Positions 8,487-17,361 of a stretch of 46,548 nt of DNA are shown here, piece after piece (position 1 is the stretch's first letter; each line of letters starts with the position of its first letter). Under the pieces are notes generated by a model. The model did no database searches. It saw only the letters and a list, made by a program, of their open reading frames with translations, and was not told the DNA's origin. Origin of the DNA: AM-0621 sp964386705 (lineage in GTDB: Bacteria > Planctomycetota > Planctomycetia > Planctomycetales > Planctomycetaceae); NCBI GenBank assembly GCA_964386705.1, contig CAYLTY010000038.1, positions 1-46,548 on the forward strand. Reading direction: 5' to 3'. A program made the translations under genes and the position numbers.

Positions 8487-9440
8487 ATGTCTCCACTGCG
8501 CACTGCATTCTCGACGCTCGGCTGCCCGGACTGGTCCTTTCAACAAGTGATCGAGAACGGCTCACACGCCGGCTACGACGGCGTCGAGATCCGCTTGCTG
8601 GAACGGCAACTCGACCTGCTGGTTCATCCGGCATTGCAGAAATCCGAGTTGCCACAACGCCGCCGCGAGTTGGCCGACGCAGGGTTTCGAGTCAGCGGTC
8701 TGGGTTCGTCGGTCAACTTTCATTCGCTGGACGCGGCCGAGCGCGCGCGGTTGCTGGAAGTCGGCAAGCGCTATCTTGATCTAGGGGCGGAACTCGGTGC
8801 CGACTTCGTGCGCGTCTTTGGCGATGTGCTGCATCCGCTGCCCGGCAGTTCGGTGCCCGTCAGCGAAGTTGCTCTTGAACAGAGACGCGCGACTCTGCAA
8901 CAGATCGTCGATGGCCTGCAGCAACTTGGTGAGTACGCGGAGACGGTCGGCGTGCTGGTCATCATTGAATCGCATGGTGACTTCGCTGATTCCACTCTGA
9001 TGACAGAAGTCATGCAGCAGATCACCACGCCCGGAGCTGGCGTGTTGTTCGACACACATCATCCGTGGCGATTCGCTGGCGAACGATTGCCTGACACCGT
9101 CCAACGTCTGCGACCGTGGATTCGTTCTACGCACTGGAAGGACTCCATTCTGCGTCCGCATCCCAAGACGAGTGACGCGGGTGACTCAGCGGCGCATCAG
9201 GCCATAAACCTGATGAGCGGCCATCGTCCGGCCAACTATGTGCTGTTTGGCGGTGGAGAGTTCCCGGCGATTGAATGCCTGCGGCTGCTCGACGAGATCG
9301 GCTTCAACGGCTGGCACAGTCTGGAATGGGAAAAACTCTGGCATCCCGAGATCGAAGATCCGGAGATTGCCTTGCCTCTCTTCCCGCAGAAGATTCGTGA
9401 GCTGCATCAGTTGGTCGTGGAGACGCGGTCATGCCGTTGA
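8487..9440 (+). CDS. Sugar phosphate isomerase/epimerase-like TIM-barrel protein
   Basis: 317 aa of the xylose-isomerase-like (AP_endonuc_2) TIM-barrel superfamily. The barrel strands carry the expected metal ligands: YDGVEIR near the N-terminus, VLVIIESHGDF in the middle, VLFDTHHPW, STHWKD, and a late Glu in WHSLEWEK. Members isomerise or epimerise sugars or sugar acids, and planctomycetes have many paralogues. The substrate cannot be assigned. The start lacks an obvious Shine-Dalgarno sequence, but no better in-frame start is available. Its last 10 bases overlap the start of the SpoU methyltransferase gene, so the two are translationally coupled. A GH2-type carbohydrate-binding-like protein is third in the run. 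Confidence 0.88.
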   Translation: MSPLRTAFSTLGCPDWSFQQVIENGSHAGYDGVEIRLLERQLDLLVHPALQKSELPQRRRELADAGFRVSGLGSSVNFHSLDAAERARLLEVGKRYLDLGAELGADFVRVFGDVLHPLPGSSVPVSEVALEQRRATLQQIVDGLQQLGEYAETVGVLVIIESHGDFADSTLMTEVMQQITTPGAGVLFDTHHPWRFAGERLPDTVQRLRPWIRSTHWKDSILRPHPKTSDAGDSAAHQAINLMSGHRPANYVLFGGGEFPAIECLRLLDEIGFNGWHSLEWEKLWHPEIEDPEIALPLFPQKIRELHQLVVETRSCR

Positions 9441-10228
9441 TGCGCGTCGAGTCGCTCGACCATCCGGAACTCGAAGTCTACGCCAATCTGAAGCAGACCA
9501 ATCGCACACGCTGGACCGGTCAGTTCATCGCGGAAGGCGTGAAGCTCACGCAGCGTTTGCTAGACAGTGACTTCGGCGTCCACTCCGTGATGGTTACGGA
9601 AAAAGAACTGCCTCTCATCGAACCTCACCTGCAACACCGGGCTGACGTGCCGGTGTATGTCGTGCCGCGAGACCAGGCATCAGAGCTTGTTGGGTTCGAG
9701 TTCCATTGCGGTTTGATGGGCTGCGGTTACCGCAAACCAAATCCGCGACTGGACGAGGTAATCCCGGCGAGCGGTCCCGTCCGTATCGTGATCTGTCCGA
9801 GAATCGAGAACGCAGACAACCTCGGCGCAATCCTGCGGATGAGTGCCGGCTTCGGGGTGCAGGCTGTTCTATTGGGCTTCGGCAGCGTGGACCCTTACAT
9901 GCGTCGCACACTCCGCGTTTCAATGGGCGCGGGATTCCAGATTCCGATTATCGAGTCGGGTCACGATCTGGCGACTCACCTGCGGTGGCTGCGCGACGAG
10001 CGCGGCGTTGAGTTGATCGCGACGGTGCTCGATGAGACTGCCGTATCGCTAAAGCAGTCACCGATCTCCGACCGCTGCGGCTTGTTGTTTGGCAACGAGC
10101 AGCACGGTCTGGCGCGCGAGTGGATCGACCTCTGCCAACAGCGGGTCACGCTGCCAATGGCAGCAGGCACCGACTCGCTGAACGTGGCCTTCGCGGCCGG
10201 TATCTTCATGTATCACTATTTCGGCTGA
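9431..10228 (+). CDS. SpoU/TrmH-family RNA 2'-O-ribose methyltransferase
   Basis: 265 aa. The N-terminal part (about 1-105) is a substrate-binding-like domain (FIAEGVKLTQRLL...). The C-terminal SPOUT domain has motif 1 ENADNLGAILRMSAGFGVQAVLLG (Asn and Arg of the NxGxxxR core kept), motif 2 MGAGFQIPI, and motif 3 LLFGNEQHGLA followed by GTDSLNVAFAAGIFMY. These knotted enzymes transfer a methyl group from S-adenosylmethionine to ribose 2'-OH in tRNA or rRNA. The target nucleotide cannot be named. The ATG lies inside the end of the preceding isomerase gene, and the stop is 3 bases before the next start, a strongly coupled arrangement. A second SpoU enzyme lies at 11421-12227. Confidence 0.9.
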   Translation: MPLMRVESLDHPELEVYANLKQTNRTRWTGQFIAEGVKLTQRLLDSDFGVHSVMVTEKELPLIEPHLQHRADVPVYVVPRDQASELVGFEFHCGLMGCGYRKPNPRLDEVIPASGPVRIVICPRIENADNLGAILRMSAGFGVQAVLLGFGSVDPYMRRTLRVSMGAGFQIPIIESGHDLATHLRWLRDERGVELIATVLDETAVSLKQSPISDRCGLLFGNEQHGLAREWIDLCQQRVTLPMAAGTDSLNVAFAAGIFMYHYFG

Positions 10229-10231
10229 CCT

Positions 10232-10666
10232 ATGCCTTATCGTATCTTCCTGAAAGGTCCGTGGAGCTTTGAATGGCTCACGGAACCTATCGTCACGCCG
10301 CTGGCAGATTCACCAAACCTGCTGGCCGGTGGTCGCATTCGCATGCCGAGCGACTGGCAGAGTGTGTTTGGTACGGCGTCAGGACGCGTTCGTTTTTCTC
10401 GCCGCTTTCATCGGCCTACCAACCTGACGCCGACAGATCGCGTGAAGATTGCCTTTGATGGTGTCGGCGGCGCCGCCACGGTGAGCGTCAACGATCATCC
10501 ACTCGGCGGCATGCAGGACAACGACTCGACGATCGCCTTCGACGTGACGGATCTCATTGAGCCCGGCAACATGCTGGTCGTGGAAGTCAGCTACTTTCCC
10601 GACCAGCACCATCCACGCGGCGGCCTGTGGGGACCGGTCGCGGTTGAAATTCATTCGCCGGAGTAG
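10232..10666 (+). CDS. Free-standing GH2-type sugar-binding (galactose-binding-like) domain protein
   Basis: 144 aa with the beta jelly-roll pattern of the N-terminal sugar-binding domain of glycoside hydrolase family 2. Visible elements: GPWSFEWL, IRMPSDWQSVFG, RVRFSRRFHRP, VKIAFDGVGGAATVSVNDHPLGG, IAFDVTDLIEPGNMLVVEV and RGGLWGPVAVEI. In GH2 enzymes this domain precedes an Ig-like domain and a catalytic barrel. Here the protein ends right after the jelly roll and nothing hydrolase-like follows, because the next gene converges 9 bases away. There is no signal peptide, so it is probably cytoplasmic. It starts 3 bases after the methyltransferase stop. It may be a relic of a larger hydrolase or a stand-alone ligand-binding protein. 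Confidence 0.8.
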   Translation: MPYRIFLKGPWSFEWLTEPIVTPLADSPNLLAGGRIRMPSDWQSVFGTASGRVRFSRRFHRPTNLTPTDRVKIAFDGVGGAATVSVNDHPLGGMQDNDSTIAFDVTDLIEPGNMLVVEVSYFPDQHHPRGGLWGPVAVEIHSPE

Positions 10667-10675
10667 AACTCAGCG

Positions 10676-11239
10676 TCAGTCGCCATGCAGTTGACGCAGG
10701 CGGCCCGACAGGCGCAGCATCAACTGCACGCGCTCGATCTCGTTAATCCATTCTGCGGTGACTTGCTGCAGCATGGATTTGTCCGGCGAGCCGATGCCGG
10801 TGGGGCATGCTGGACCAAGCTGGGTCTCAGCCATCTGACGATAGCGGGCCAGCGTGCGGTCGCCGTAGATACCGCAGAAGTGACCGTCTTCGCTGACGAA
10901 GACCACGGTCGGCACGCGATGCCCGCCGCAGATGCTGATGGCGTCTGCCAGATCCGGGTTCGCGTCACGGTCGAAATACCCGAACTGAATCTTTGGTGTC
11001 GCGGCCTCAATGTGGTCAAAGATGGGACATTGATTCACGCAGTCGCCGCACCAGGCACCGGCGAGGACCAGCAGCTTCATGTCGCGTTTGAAACTGCCGA
11101 GTAAGACTTTCTGATCTGCCGAAAGCTGCACCTGCTCATGCACCGCACCCCAGCGCGATTTCTGGTCGCTGGAGCCGTACTTGTCGAGGAACGCGGAATA
11201 ACTCAACCCCGTTTCAAACTTGGTTGCGAAGTCAAACAC
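10676..11239 (-). CDS. Thioredoxin-fold protein with WCGDC motif
   Basis: 187 aa with no signal peptide. The redox motif is WCGDC (63-67) after LLVLAGA, and the cis-proline loop is HRVPTVVFVSEDG, both as in thioredoxins. An N-terminal helical extension of about 50 residues (FATKFETGLSYSAFLDKYG...) and a C-terminal helical tail after the thioredoxin core make it longer than a classic 105-residue thioredoxin. It probably acts as a cytoplasmic disulfide reductase or thiol sensor. The start is GTG at 11239, with AAGGA 7 bases upstream. It converges with the GH2-domain gene (stops 9 bases apart) and stands alone on its strand, with about 180 bases to the RlmB-like gene. Confidence 0.88.
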   Translation of the reverse strand: MFDFATKFETGLSYSAFLDKYGSSDQKSRWGAVHEQVQLSADQKVLLGSFKRDMKLLVLAGAWCGDCVNQCPIFDHIEAATPKIQFGYFDRDANPDLADAISICGGHRVPTVVFVSEDGHFCGIYGDRTLARYRQMAETQLGPACPTGIGSPDKSMLQQVTAEWINEIERVQLMLRLSGRLRQLHGD

Positions 11240-11420
11240 TTGAATATCCTTCAGAAGGCTGATGAGCGATAAGACCAGGTTGTCACGAAACGCGTGAAAC
11301 GCCTGTCACGAGTATAGAAGATTTGCATTCGAGATGACCGCCTCAGCCTGACATTCGCCTGCTCGTTCACAAGCTCCGCTTGGGAGCGAGCGAAAGTGAC
11401 CAGTTCGATGGCGGACGTCA

Positions 11421-12227
11421 TCAAGCTGATGACGAACCGGCGGTGAGTCGTTGGCGATGCACCTCATACATCAGCACACCGCCCGCAACGGCAGCATTGA
11501 GCGAATCGAAATCGGTGGCCTGAGGGATCAGGACCTCCGCGTCACAAAGACGGATGAGGTGCGGCTGAATGCCTCGACCTTCATTTCCGATGATCAACGC
11601 CGTCGGCTGTTGGAAGTTGAAAACGTTGATGGGTTGTCGGGCTGCCAATGTGGCGGCGACAACACAAACGCCCCGTTGCTTGAGAAGTTCAATCACCGGC
11701 GCCAAGTCTGCAACCTGCGACAACGCGATGCGGTTGATAGCTCCGGCTGAACTGCGTGCGACGTGGCTTGTGACTTCAACCTGAGCGTGGCTGCCGATGA
11801 TCACACCCTGCACGCCAAACACACAGGCTACCCGACATAGAGCGCCAAAGTTGAACGGGTCTTGAATCGAATCCAGCAGCAACAAGAACTGAGGTGCCAT
11901 CGCATCGCTCAGAATCTGATCAAGCGGCTGATACGGAAAGGGCGGCATTTGCATAGCGAGCCCCTGATGCTCGCGACTGCGGGTCAGTTCCGTCAGCCGC
12001 TCAGGGGACACTCGCTCCAGTGCCACACTCAGTCGCCCAGCCAGCGGAATCAGTTCTGAGCACGACGCCTCACTCAGTTCTTGTGAGTAGTACACAACAT
12101 GGGGCAACCAGCGACCCGCGCGCAGCGTTTCCAGCACGACATTGCGGCCCCAGAGCCAGCATTTCTGATGATTGCCCAGCAACTCGTCCTTCGAGCGACG
12201 AGTGCCTCGGCGGCGTTGTTCGACCAT
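11421..12227 (-). CDS. SpoU-family 23S rRNA/tRNA ribose methyltransferase (RlmB-like)
   Basis: 268 aa from the ATG at 12227. The N-terminal substrate-binding domain opens with the WLWGRNVVLETLRAG motif, close to the YGIHAVxExL start of RlmB proteins. The SPOUT domain has LLLLDSIQDPFNFGALCRVA, ALIIGNEGRGI and DFDSLNAAVAGGVLMYE, the three family motifs with Asn, Arg and Glu in place. RlmB methylates G2251 of 23S rRNA. The match is good, but paralogues of this family are easily confused, so no symbol is given. An upstream TTG at 12284 is possible but, like the ATG, has no Shine-Dalgarno sequence. An 8-bp hairpin (11416-11434) spans the stop codon but has no T-run. Confidence 0.87.
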   Translation of the reverse strand: MVEQRRRGTRRSKDELLGNHQKCWLWGRNVVLETLRAGRWLPHVVYYSQELSEASCSELIPLAGRLSVALERVSPERLTELTRSREHQGLAMQMPPFPYQPLDQILSDAMAPQFLLLLDSIQDPFNFGALCRVACVFGVQGVIIGSHAQVEVTSHVARSSAGAINRIALSQVADLAPVIELLKQRGVCVVAATLAARQPINVFNFQQPTALIIGNEGRGIQPHLIRLCDAEVLIPQATDFDSLNAAVAGGVLMYEVHRQRLTAGSSSA

Positions 12228-12328
12228 AAGACAGCAGCCAGTATTGTTCGTTGCGGCCTCAACTGAAGAAGCCGCGACGATCAAGTTACTGGCTTAACTG
12301 CACGGTCGCTACGGGCCACTGTCTCGCC

Positions 12329-12829
12329 TTACTCGGCCTTGGGCTCGATCTTGATGGACAAAACGTTTCCCGGCTCCAGTTGCACAGACACCGTTCCGAG
12401 CATCGGGATCTCCAGCTTCACTGCGGAAGTTGTCTTGCGTTGCGCAGCAGGAGCCACCGCAGGCGATTGCTCAGCGGTTGGCTCCGGCGCAGCGTCTTCG
12501 CTCGGCGCCGCTTCAATAGCGCCAACTTCTTCATCCGTCAGCGGCTTGCGACCGGTTTTCTCCAGGCACTCGTTGAGTGACTGGAGAGCTCGCGAGCGGA
12601 CCATCTGGGGCAAAAGATGGGTTACCGACTGCAGGGGCTCAATGGCATCTTCGAAACGTCCGTCCGCCTTAAGGGCTTCTCCGATGAGCCAGATGTGAGG
12701 CACGCGGAATGGCCCGGCGTCCTTAATGGTCTCTAGTTCTGAGAGAGCCTGCTTCGGCATCCCGAGTTCGAGATACCCTTCAGCGGTAGTGAGGCTTCGA
12801 GCGATACGATTCGTGGGGTTGATGATCAT
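12329..12829 (-). CDS. Small TPR-like protein of unknown function
   Basis: 166 aa. The N-terminal 90 residues read as tetratricopeptide-type helix pairs (SLTTAEGYLELGMPKQALSELETI, PHIWLIGEALKADGRFEDAIEPLQSV). A Pro/Ala/Glu-rich linker (about residues 100-130) leads to a short beta-rich C-terminus (LEIPMLGTVSVQLEPGNVLSIKIEP). There is no signal peptide. The start at 12829 is chosen over a longer frame because GGGAG sits 7 bases upstream and the protein then begins MIINPTNRIARSL. TPR pairs usually mediate protein contacts. The partner and the role of the C-terminal strand region are not evident. It lies about 100 bases upstream of the RlmB-like gene on the same strand. Confidence 0.72.
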   Translation of the reverse strand: MIINPTNRIARSLTTAEGYLELGMPKQALSELETIKDAGPFRVPHIWLIGEALKADGRFEDAIEPLQSVTHLLPQMVRSRALQSLNECLEKTGRKPLTDEEVGAIEAAPSEDAAPEPTAEQSPAVAPAAQRKTTSAVKLEIPMLGTVSVQLEPGNVLSIKIEPKAE

Positions 12830-13093
12830 TGTGTTGCTCCCGACAGGCAGCCGGTTCAAACTGAACAGTTCTGTTCGACGCAAGGACTGTGCCATTTACC
12901 TATTTGAACAGCGAACTCTCAGTTCGATGCTATTTTCTACAGGAATCCACGTACGCCCATCCGTTCCCTGATGCCACATTGGCAGGCATACTGTGCTTGG
13001 AATGCCAGAGGTCCTTGCTTAGGGCTCAATTTCTGACTACTCCCGCAATTCATTACTCCGTCACGGCTCCAAATCGTCGACCAATCCGAAAAC

Positions 13094-13393
13094 ATGAGCT
13101 TCATCAAGAACTACATCGAGCGACACCAGAACCGCCCAAATCAAGTGCTCCATTTAATAGGAGTACCTCTCACGTTCGTGGTTTCGATCGTGCTGCTGAC
13201 TAAAGAGCAATGGGCTTTGGCAGCCAGTGCCTTCGTAGGAGGCTACGTGCTGCAGTTTCTTGGACACGCCATTGAAGGGAATGACGCAGGTGAACTGATC
13301 CTGATCAAACGGGCTCTCGGGAAGCCGTATCGGGAGTTCGGTCCCAACACTCCTCAGGGGCGACTGGAAGAACAGTCAAAGTCTGCCGGTTAA
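13094..13393 (+). CDS. Mpo1-like (DUF962) membrane protein
   Basis: 99 aa matching the Mpo1/YGL010w (DUF962) family. Visible landmarks are YIERHQNRPNQVLHLIGVPLTF at the N-terminus with its conserved His residues, two hydrophobic segments (about 23-36 and 43-57), and GYVLQFLGHAIEGN. Yeast Mpo1 is an iron-dependent dioxygenase that shortens 2-hydroxy fatty acids by alpha-oxidation. Bacterial members are shorter and mostly uncharacterised, so the same activity is only a possibility. The C-terminus (KPYREFGPNTPQGRLEEQ) is soluble. No Shine-Dalgarno sequence is obvious before the ATG. It is followed by a weak hairpin with a T-run and then the TolC-like gene. Confidence 0.85.
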   Translation: MSFIKNYIERHQNRPNQVLHLIGVPLTFVVSIVLLTKEQWALAASAFVGGYVLQFLGHAIEGNDAGELILIKRALGKPYREFGPNTPQGRLEEQSKSAG

Positions 13394-13421
13394 GCGGTCG
13401 ATAGTACCTGTAGCGGTTGTG

Positions 13422-13452
13422 CGGGCGCGAAGTTGCTGCGCCGGCATTTTTA
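13422..13452 (+). terminator. Possible weak terminator after the Mpo1-like gene
   Basis: A 7-bp stem with one mismatch (cgggcgc 13422-13428 / gcgccgg 13438-13444) encloses a 9-base loop and is followed by catttttag. It lies 29 bases after the Mpo1-like stop and just before the Shine-Dalgarno sequence of the TolC-like gene. Confidence 0.4.
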
Positions 13453-13475
13453 GTCCAGCCGCTCAGGGAGAAACG

Positions 13476-15767
13476 ATGACCGCCCGACGAAGAATTCTGC
13501 CGTTTGCCTATCTTGCCACGACAGCGCTGTCATTGGCAGGGTGCACGCAAACGAACGAAGTGCATTACTTCGGCGAAAAGGGTGAAACCCAATACTACCT
13601 TGACCGCGCTACCAAAACCGATTTTCCCGTCGTCGAAAGCGAAGACACTCCAGAAGCTGTCGGCTCGCTGGCTCCGCGAACGGTCATGGACGAGCGCAAG
13701 GATGAAATCTGGAGTCTGCCGCTTTCGGAAGCGGTTCATATCGGCTTGCAGAACAATCGCGTGATCCGCACACGGGCCAGTTTCCTGTCAGAAGGCAACG
13801 CCCTGCTGAACGGATCCGAGCGGGCTCCAAGTATCTACGACCCATCGATTCAGGAATCAGGCGTTCTGTTCGGCGGTCGCGGCGTTGAATCCGCACTGGC
13901 CGCTTTCGACACCCAACTCGCCGCTCAGATGAACTGGGGGCGGAACGAAACCGCCACCAACAATTTGATTCCCGGTCCGGCTGCGGCTGAAATCGGAGCA
14001 GAGACGGCAGACTTTGGGGCCAGCCTGACCAAGACATTTGGTTACGGAGGCACACTCAGTTTGAGCCATGACGTGGGTTACCTGGGAACCGCGGGCGGCG
14101 GAAACACGCTCTTCAACAGCATCTACGCGGGCAGCGTGGGCGCGTCTTACCGCCATCCGTTGCTGGCTGGTTCGGGGGCCGAGTTCACACGCATCGCAGG
14201 CCCTATTGCGGGCTCGTTCGGCGGCCTGACCGGTGTGTCTCAGGGTGTTGTGATTGCCCGTATCAACAACGACCTCACGATCACCGACCTCGAAGAAAAC
14301 CTCACCAATTTCGTCAAAGACGTTCAGGACCAGTATTGGGAGCTGTATCTCAACTACCGGCTCTACGACACAACGGTCACGTCGCGCAACAGTGCTCTGC
14401 GTACTTGGCGCGACGCGAAACTAAAGCGAGATGTCGGCGGTGCTCCGGGCTTCACGCTGGAAGACGAAGCTCAAGCCCGCGACCGCTACTTCGAAACTCA
14501 GGCGCAGTCCAAGCTGGCTCTGTCTCGCGTCTATCAAACCGAATCCGGGCTGCGTCGTTTGATTGGTCTGGCGGTAAACGACGGCCGCGTGATTCGTCCT
14601 GCCGACGAACCGATCTCGGCGAAGTACCAGCCTGACTGGGCAACTTCCATCGCCGACGGTGTGACTCGCCGCGTGGAATTGCGCCGCCAGAAGTGGCAGA
14701 TCAAGAGCCTCGAACTGCAGATGCTCGCCGCAGAGAACTTAGTTCGTCCGCGACTCGACTTTGTCAGCGGCTATCAGGTCAACGGCTTCGGTGATCAACT
14801 ATTAAGCCAGGGCGATCGTGACCGCCAAGGAACCCGGCAGGGCCTCAACAGCTTCTATGAAACCATCAATCAGGGTGATCATACTGGCTGGAACGCCGGT
14901 CTGGTGTTTGAACTGCCGCTTGGCCTGCGAGCCGCCCGCGCCCAAGTCCGTAACGTCGAGTTGCGCCTTACAAAGGCCCGCGATGTCCTCGCGGCTTCAG
15001 AAATTGAAATCAGCCATGAGATCGCGAATGCGTTCCAGTCGCTCGCTGAGACTTACACGCTTACGCAGTCTTATGTGAATCGCCGCGACGCCGCGCTCGA
15101 ACGTGTGCGTCTGACTGAAGCCAACGAGAAGGTCGGCAAGCAGACCATCGACATGGTGCTGCGAGCTCAAGCCAGTCTGGCCGAAGCCGAAGTCGCATAC
15201 TTCCGAGCGTTGGTGTCCTACACACAGGCCATTACGAACTTGCACTTCCGTCAGGGCGTGCTGCTGGCTCAGAACAACGTGTTCATGTCAGAAAGTGAAT
15301 GGTCGCCGGAAGCCTACGAACTCGCCCTGCGACGAGCTCGTGCCCGGTCCGCGGCCAAGGACGCTGAGTGCCATCTCGATACTCAGCCAGCCGAATTCGT
15401 GACATCTGATGAGTTCAGCGCGAATTCGATGATTGCCATCCCGCTGCCTCCAGAAGTAGCAACGCCTCCGTCGACTCCAGCAGCTGTTCCGGGTGCTTCA
15501 GAGCCGGACAAGTTGCCGTTGTCGGTACCACCGGCAGCGGAACCGGAGATCAAAGCTCCGAAGGTTCCGGACTCCAAAGGCATTGAACCGCCGAAGTTGC
15601 TCCCGGCACCCAAGGACAAAGACGACCAGGCTCTGATGAAACCCGCTAATCCGGGCGGGACGACTCTGGTGCCACCTGTGCCGGCACCGGCTCCAGCTTC
15701 GGCCACTCAGCAGACGAGTTGGAGAGCAACATCACCCGGCGGCACGACCACTCGTGTGCATCAATAG
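13476..15767 (+). CDS. TolC-like outer-membrane efflux lipoprotein
   Basis: 763 aa starting at the ATG at 13476, which has GGGAG 7 bases upstream. The N-terminus is a lipoprotein signal (ILPFAYLATTALSLAGC, lipid-modified Cys-23). Residues of about 70-620 contain the long alternating helices and beta segments of outer-membrane efflux proteins, for example the late NVELRLTKARDVLAASEIEISHEIANAFQSL helix and the NEKVGKQTIDMVLRAQASLAEAEVAYFRALVSYTQAI helix typical of TolC/NodT proteins. The last 110 residues are rich in Pro, Ala and Lys and should be unstructured, which is unusual for TolC. It probably forms the outer-membrane channel of a tripartite pump or type I exporter. No inner-membrane partner of that type is adjacent. 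The convergent MATE transporter is a different class. Confidence 0.88.
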   Translation: MTARRRILPFAYLATTALSLAGCTQTNEVHYFGEKGETQYYLDRATKTDFPVVESEDTPEAVGSLAPRTVMDERKDEIWSLPLSEAVHIGLQNNRVIRTRASFLSEGNALLNGSERAPSIYDPSIQESGVLFGGRGVESALAAFDTQLAAQMNWGRNETATNNLIPGPAAAEIGAETADFGASLTKTFGYGGTLSLSHDVGYLGTAGGGNTLFNSIYAGSVGASYRHPLLAGSGAEFTRIAGPIAGSFGGLTGVSQGVVIARINNDLTITDLEENLTNFVKDVQDQYWELYLNYRLYDTTVTSRNSALRTWRDAKLKRDVGGAPGFTLEDEAQARDRYFETQAQSKLALSRVYQTESGLRRLIGLAVNDGRVIRPADEPISAKYQPDWATSIADGVTRRVELRRQKWQIKSLELQMLAAENLVRPRLDFVSGYQVNGFGDQLLSQGDRDRQGTRQGLNSFYETINQGDHTGWNAGLVFELPLGLRAARAQVRNVELRLTKARDVLAASEIEISHEIANAFQSLAETYTLTQSYVNRRDAALERVRLTEANEKVGKQTIDMVLRAQASLAEAEVAYFRALVSYTQAITNLHFRQGVLLAQNNVFMSESEWSPEAYELALRRARARSAAKDAECHLDTQPAEFVTSDEFSANSMIAIPLPPEVATPPSTPAAVPGASEPDKLPLSVPPAAEPEIKAPKVPDSKGIEPPKLLPAPKDKDDQALMKPANPGGTTLVPPVPAPAPASATQQTSWRATSPGGTTTRVHQ

Positions 15768-15774
15768 CCAACCT

Positions 15775-15807
15775 CAGCGAGGCACGGATTGAATCCGTGC
15801 CTCGCTG
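15775..15807. terminator. Bidirectional hairpin between convergent genes
   Basis: A perfect 15-bp stem (15775-15789 and 15793-15807, arm cagcgaggcacggat) with a 3-base loop fills the gap between the TolC-like stop (15767) and the MATE stop (15808). There is no long T-run on either side, so it may stop transcription weakly or protect 3' ends. Confidence 0.65.
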
Positions 15808-17250
15808 TCATTTCGGACCTTCCACAGCCTCGATGGGCACCGGCGCGGCATGCAGTCGTGACCAGCGTCCGTAGCGGAAGTAGATCGAGAACACGATCGC
15901 TCGCACGGTGACGTCCACAGCCATGCCGAGCCAGGCGCCGAACAGGCCCCAGTCGAGCACGATCGCTCCGAGTGCACCCACCGTCAGTCGAATCCCGAAG
16001 ACGCACGCGCAGTTAATCAGCAGCGGTGCAATGGTGTCTCCGGCTCCGCGAATGGACGCCGTGTAGACAATCGCGATCACGAGCGGCACTTCCATCCATG
16101 CAAGTGCCGCCAGAGCCGGAGCACCTAAGGTTCCCACGGCCGGGTCCAGGTGCATCAAGGAATAGATCTGGCCGGATGCGAAATAGAACAGCAGCATCAC
16201 CAGCGTCCCCAGCACGCACACCTGTCGTGCGGCAACGTGGGCGCTTTGACGTGCGCGTTCAGGCATGTTGGCTCCCAGGCACTGCCCGATCATGGTCGCA
16301 GCCGCGGTGCCCCACGCCCAGGCGGGCAAGTAGGTCACGGCTTCGACTTCAATAAACACCATGTGAGCGGCCAGCGCCGGGTTCTCATCTGTGTTCGAGC
16401 CTAGGCTGGCGATGATACGGACGAAGGTCATGTGCCCAAACCACATCAGCAGTCCATCGCAAGCCGCGGGCGTTCCGATCAGCAGAATACGTTTTACAGA
16501 TTCCCAGTCTCGCAGCGCTCGCAGACTCGGACTGGCCTTTAACTGGGTCCGACCAGTCGCGAGGACGACGCCCATCAATGCCGCCCCAAAACTGCGAGCG
16601 ATCACGGTTCCGATAGCGATACCTTCGACACCCCAACCGCCGGTGATGCCCTTCACGCCGAAGACCAGCGTTGAGGTCAGTATCACGTTGAGCACGCTCA
16701 CGCAGCCCAGGACGACCATCGGCACGCGCATCTGGCCCGAGCCGCGCAGCACTGAACCACCAATGAAGCAGATGCTGCTGAAGAGATGACCGATGCAACT
16801 GATGCGCAGAAAACGCGTCGTGACTTCATTCACATGCGGTTTAAGCCCTAACGCAGCTCCAAAGGCTGGCGCGAACGCATACAGCATGGCCGCGGCCAGC
16901 ACTCCCAGCACCAGCGCCAGTGCCAGAGCGCAGCTGGCGATGCGATTGGCGGCATCTCGTTCCCGCGCTCCCCAATGTCGAGCCACCAGCGCCGAAGTGC
17001 CGGTACCAATCACCGCGAAGATGATCTCGACCAGCCAGTTCACGTACGCGCCAATCCCGACAGCCGACGTGGCATCGGCGCTGATGCGTCCGGACAGGAA
17101 CGTGTCCGTCAGACCCACCGCGTAGTTCAGCAGTTGCTCAGCCAACACCGGCAGGGCGAGCCACAAGACCTGTCGCCGCAAGTCACCGTACAGCAACCGC
17201 GATTCAAGTTGCGGCTGCTCGATCGACGCTGCGTCGGGAGTATCGGGCAT
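15808..17250 (-). CDS. MATE-family multidrug/cation efflux transporter
   Basis: 480 aa with about twelve hydrophobic segments in two similar halves, as in NorM/DinF-type MATE transporters. The opening LRRQVLWLALPVLAEQLLNYAVGLTDTFLSG is characteristic. The repeated pattern returns as DWESVKRILLIGTPAACDGLLMW in the second half, and GQCLGANMPERARQSA follows in the usual place. Such proteins export cationic drugs or metabolites across the inner membrane in exchange for H+ or Na+. The substrate is not predictable. The ATG at 17250 is favoured over an in-frame TTG eight codons upstream, with AGGA about 10 bases before it. It converges on the TolC-like gene. No regulator is adjacent. Confidence 0.92.
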   Translation of the reverse strand: MPDTPDAASIEQPQLESRLLYGDLRRQVLWLALPVLAEQLLNYAVGLTDTFLSGRISADATSAVGIGAYVNWLVEIIFAVIGTGTSALVARHWGARERDAANRIASCALALALVLGVLAAAMLYAFAPAFGAALGLKPHVNEVTTRFLRISCIGHLFSSICFIGGSVLRGSGQMRVPMVVLGCVSVLNVILTSTLVFGVKGITGGWGVEGIAIGTVIARSFGAALMGVVLATGRTQLKASPSLRALRDWESVKRILLIGTPAACDGLLMWFGHMTFVRIIASLGSNTDENPALAAHMVFIEVEAVTYLPAWAWGTAAATMIGQCLGANMPERARQSAHVAARQVCVLGTLVMLLFYFASGQIYSLMHLDPAVGTLGAPALAALAWMEVPLVIAIVYTASIRGAGDTIAPLLINCACVFGIRLTVGALGAIVLDWGLFGAWLGMAVDVTVRAIVFSIYFRYGRWSRLHAAPVPIEAVEGPK

Positions 17251-17361
17251 CGAGGTGCATTCCTGGAGCGACAAGACACCGGCTCGCCGCTTACGAACCG
17301 GTGCCCCAGATCATGATGACCAATCGCTCGTCTGACGACTCAGCAGCCTACCGGGGCCACA

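Noticed and set aside
9431..12227. Recent duplication of the two SpoU methyltransferase genes
   Set aside because: They are in opposite orientation and differ throughout outside the family motifs, so they look like old, separate family members.
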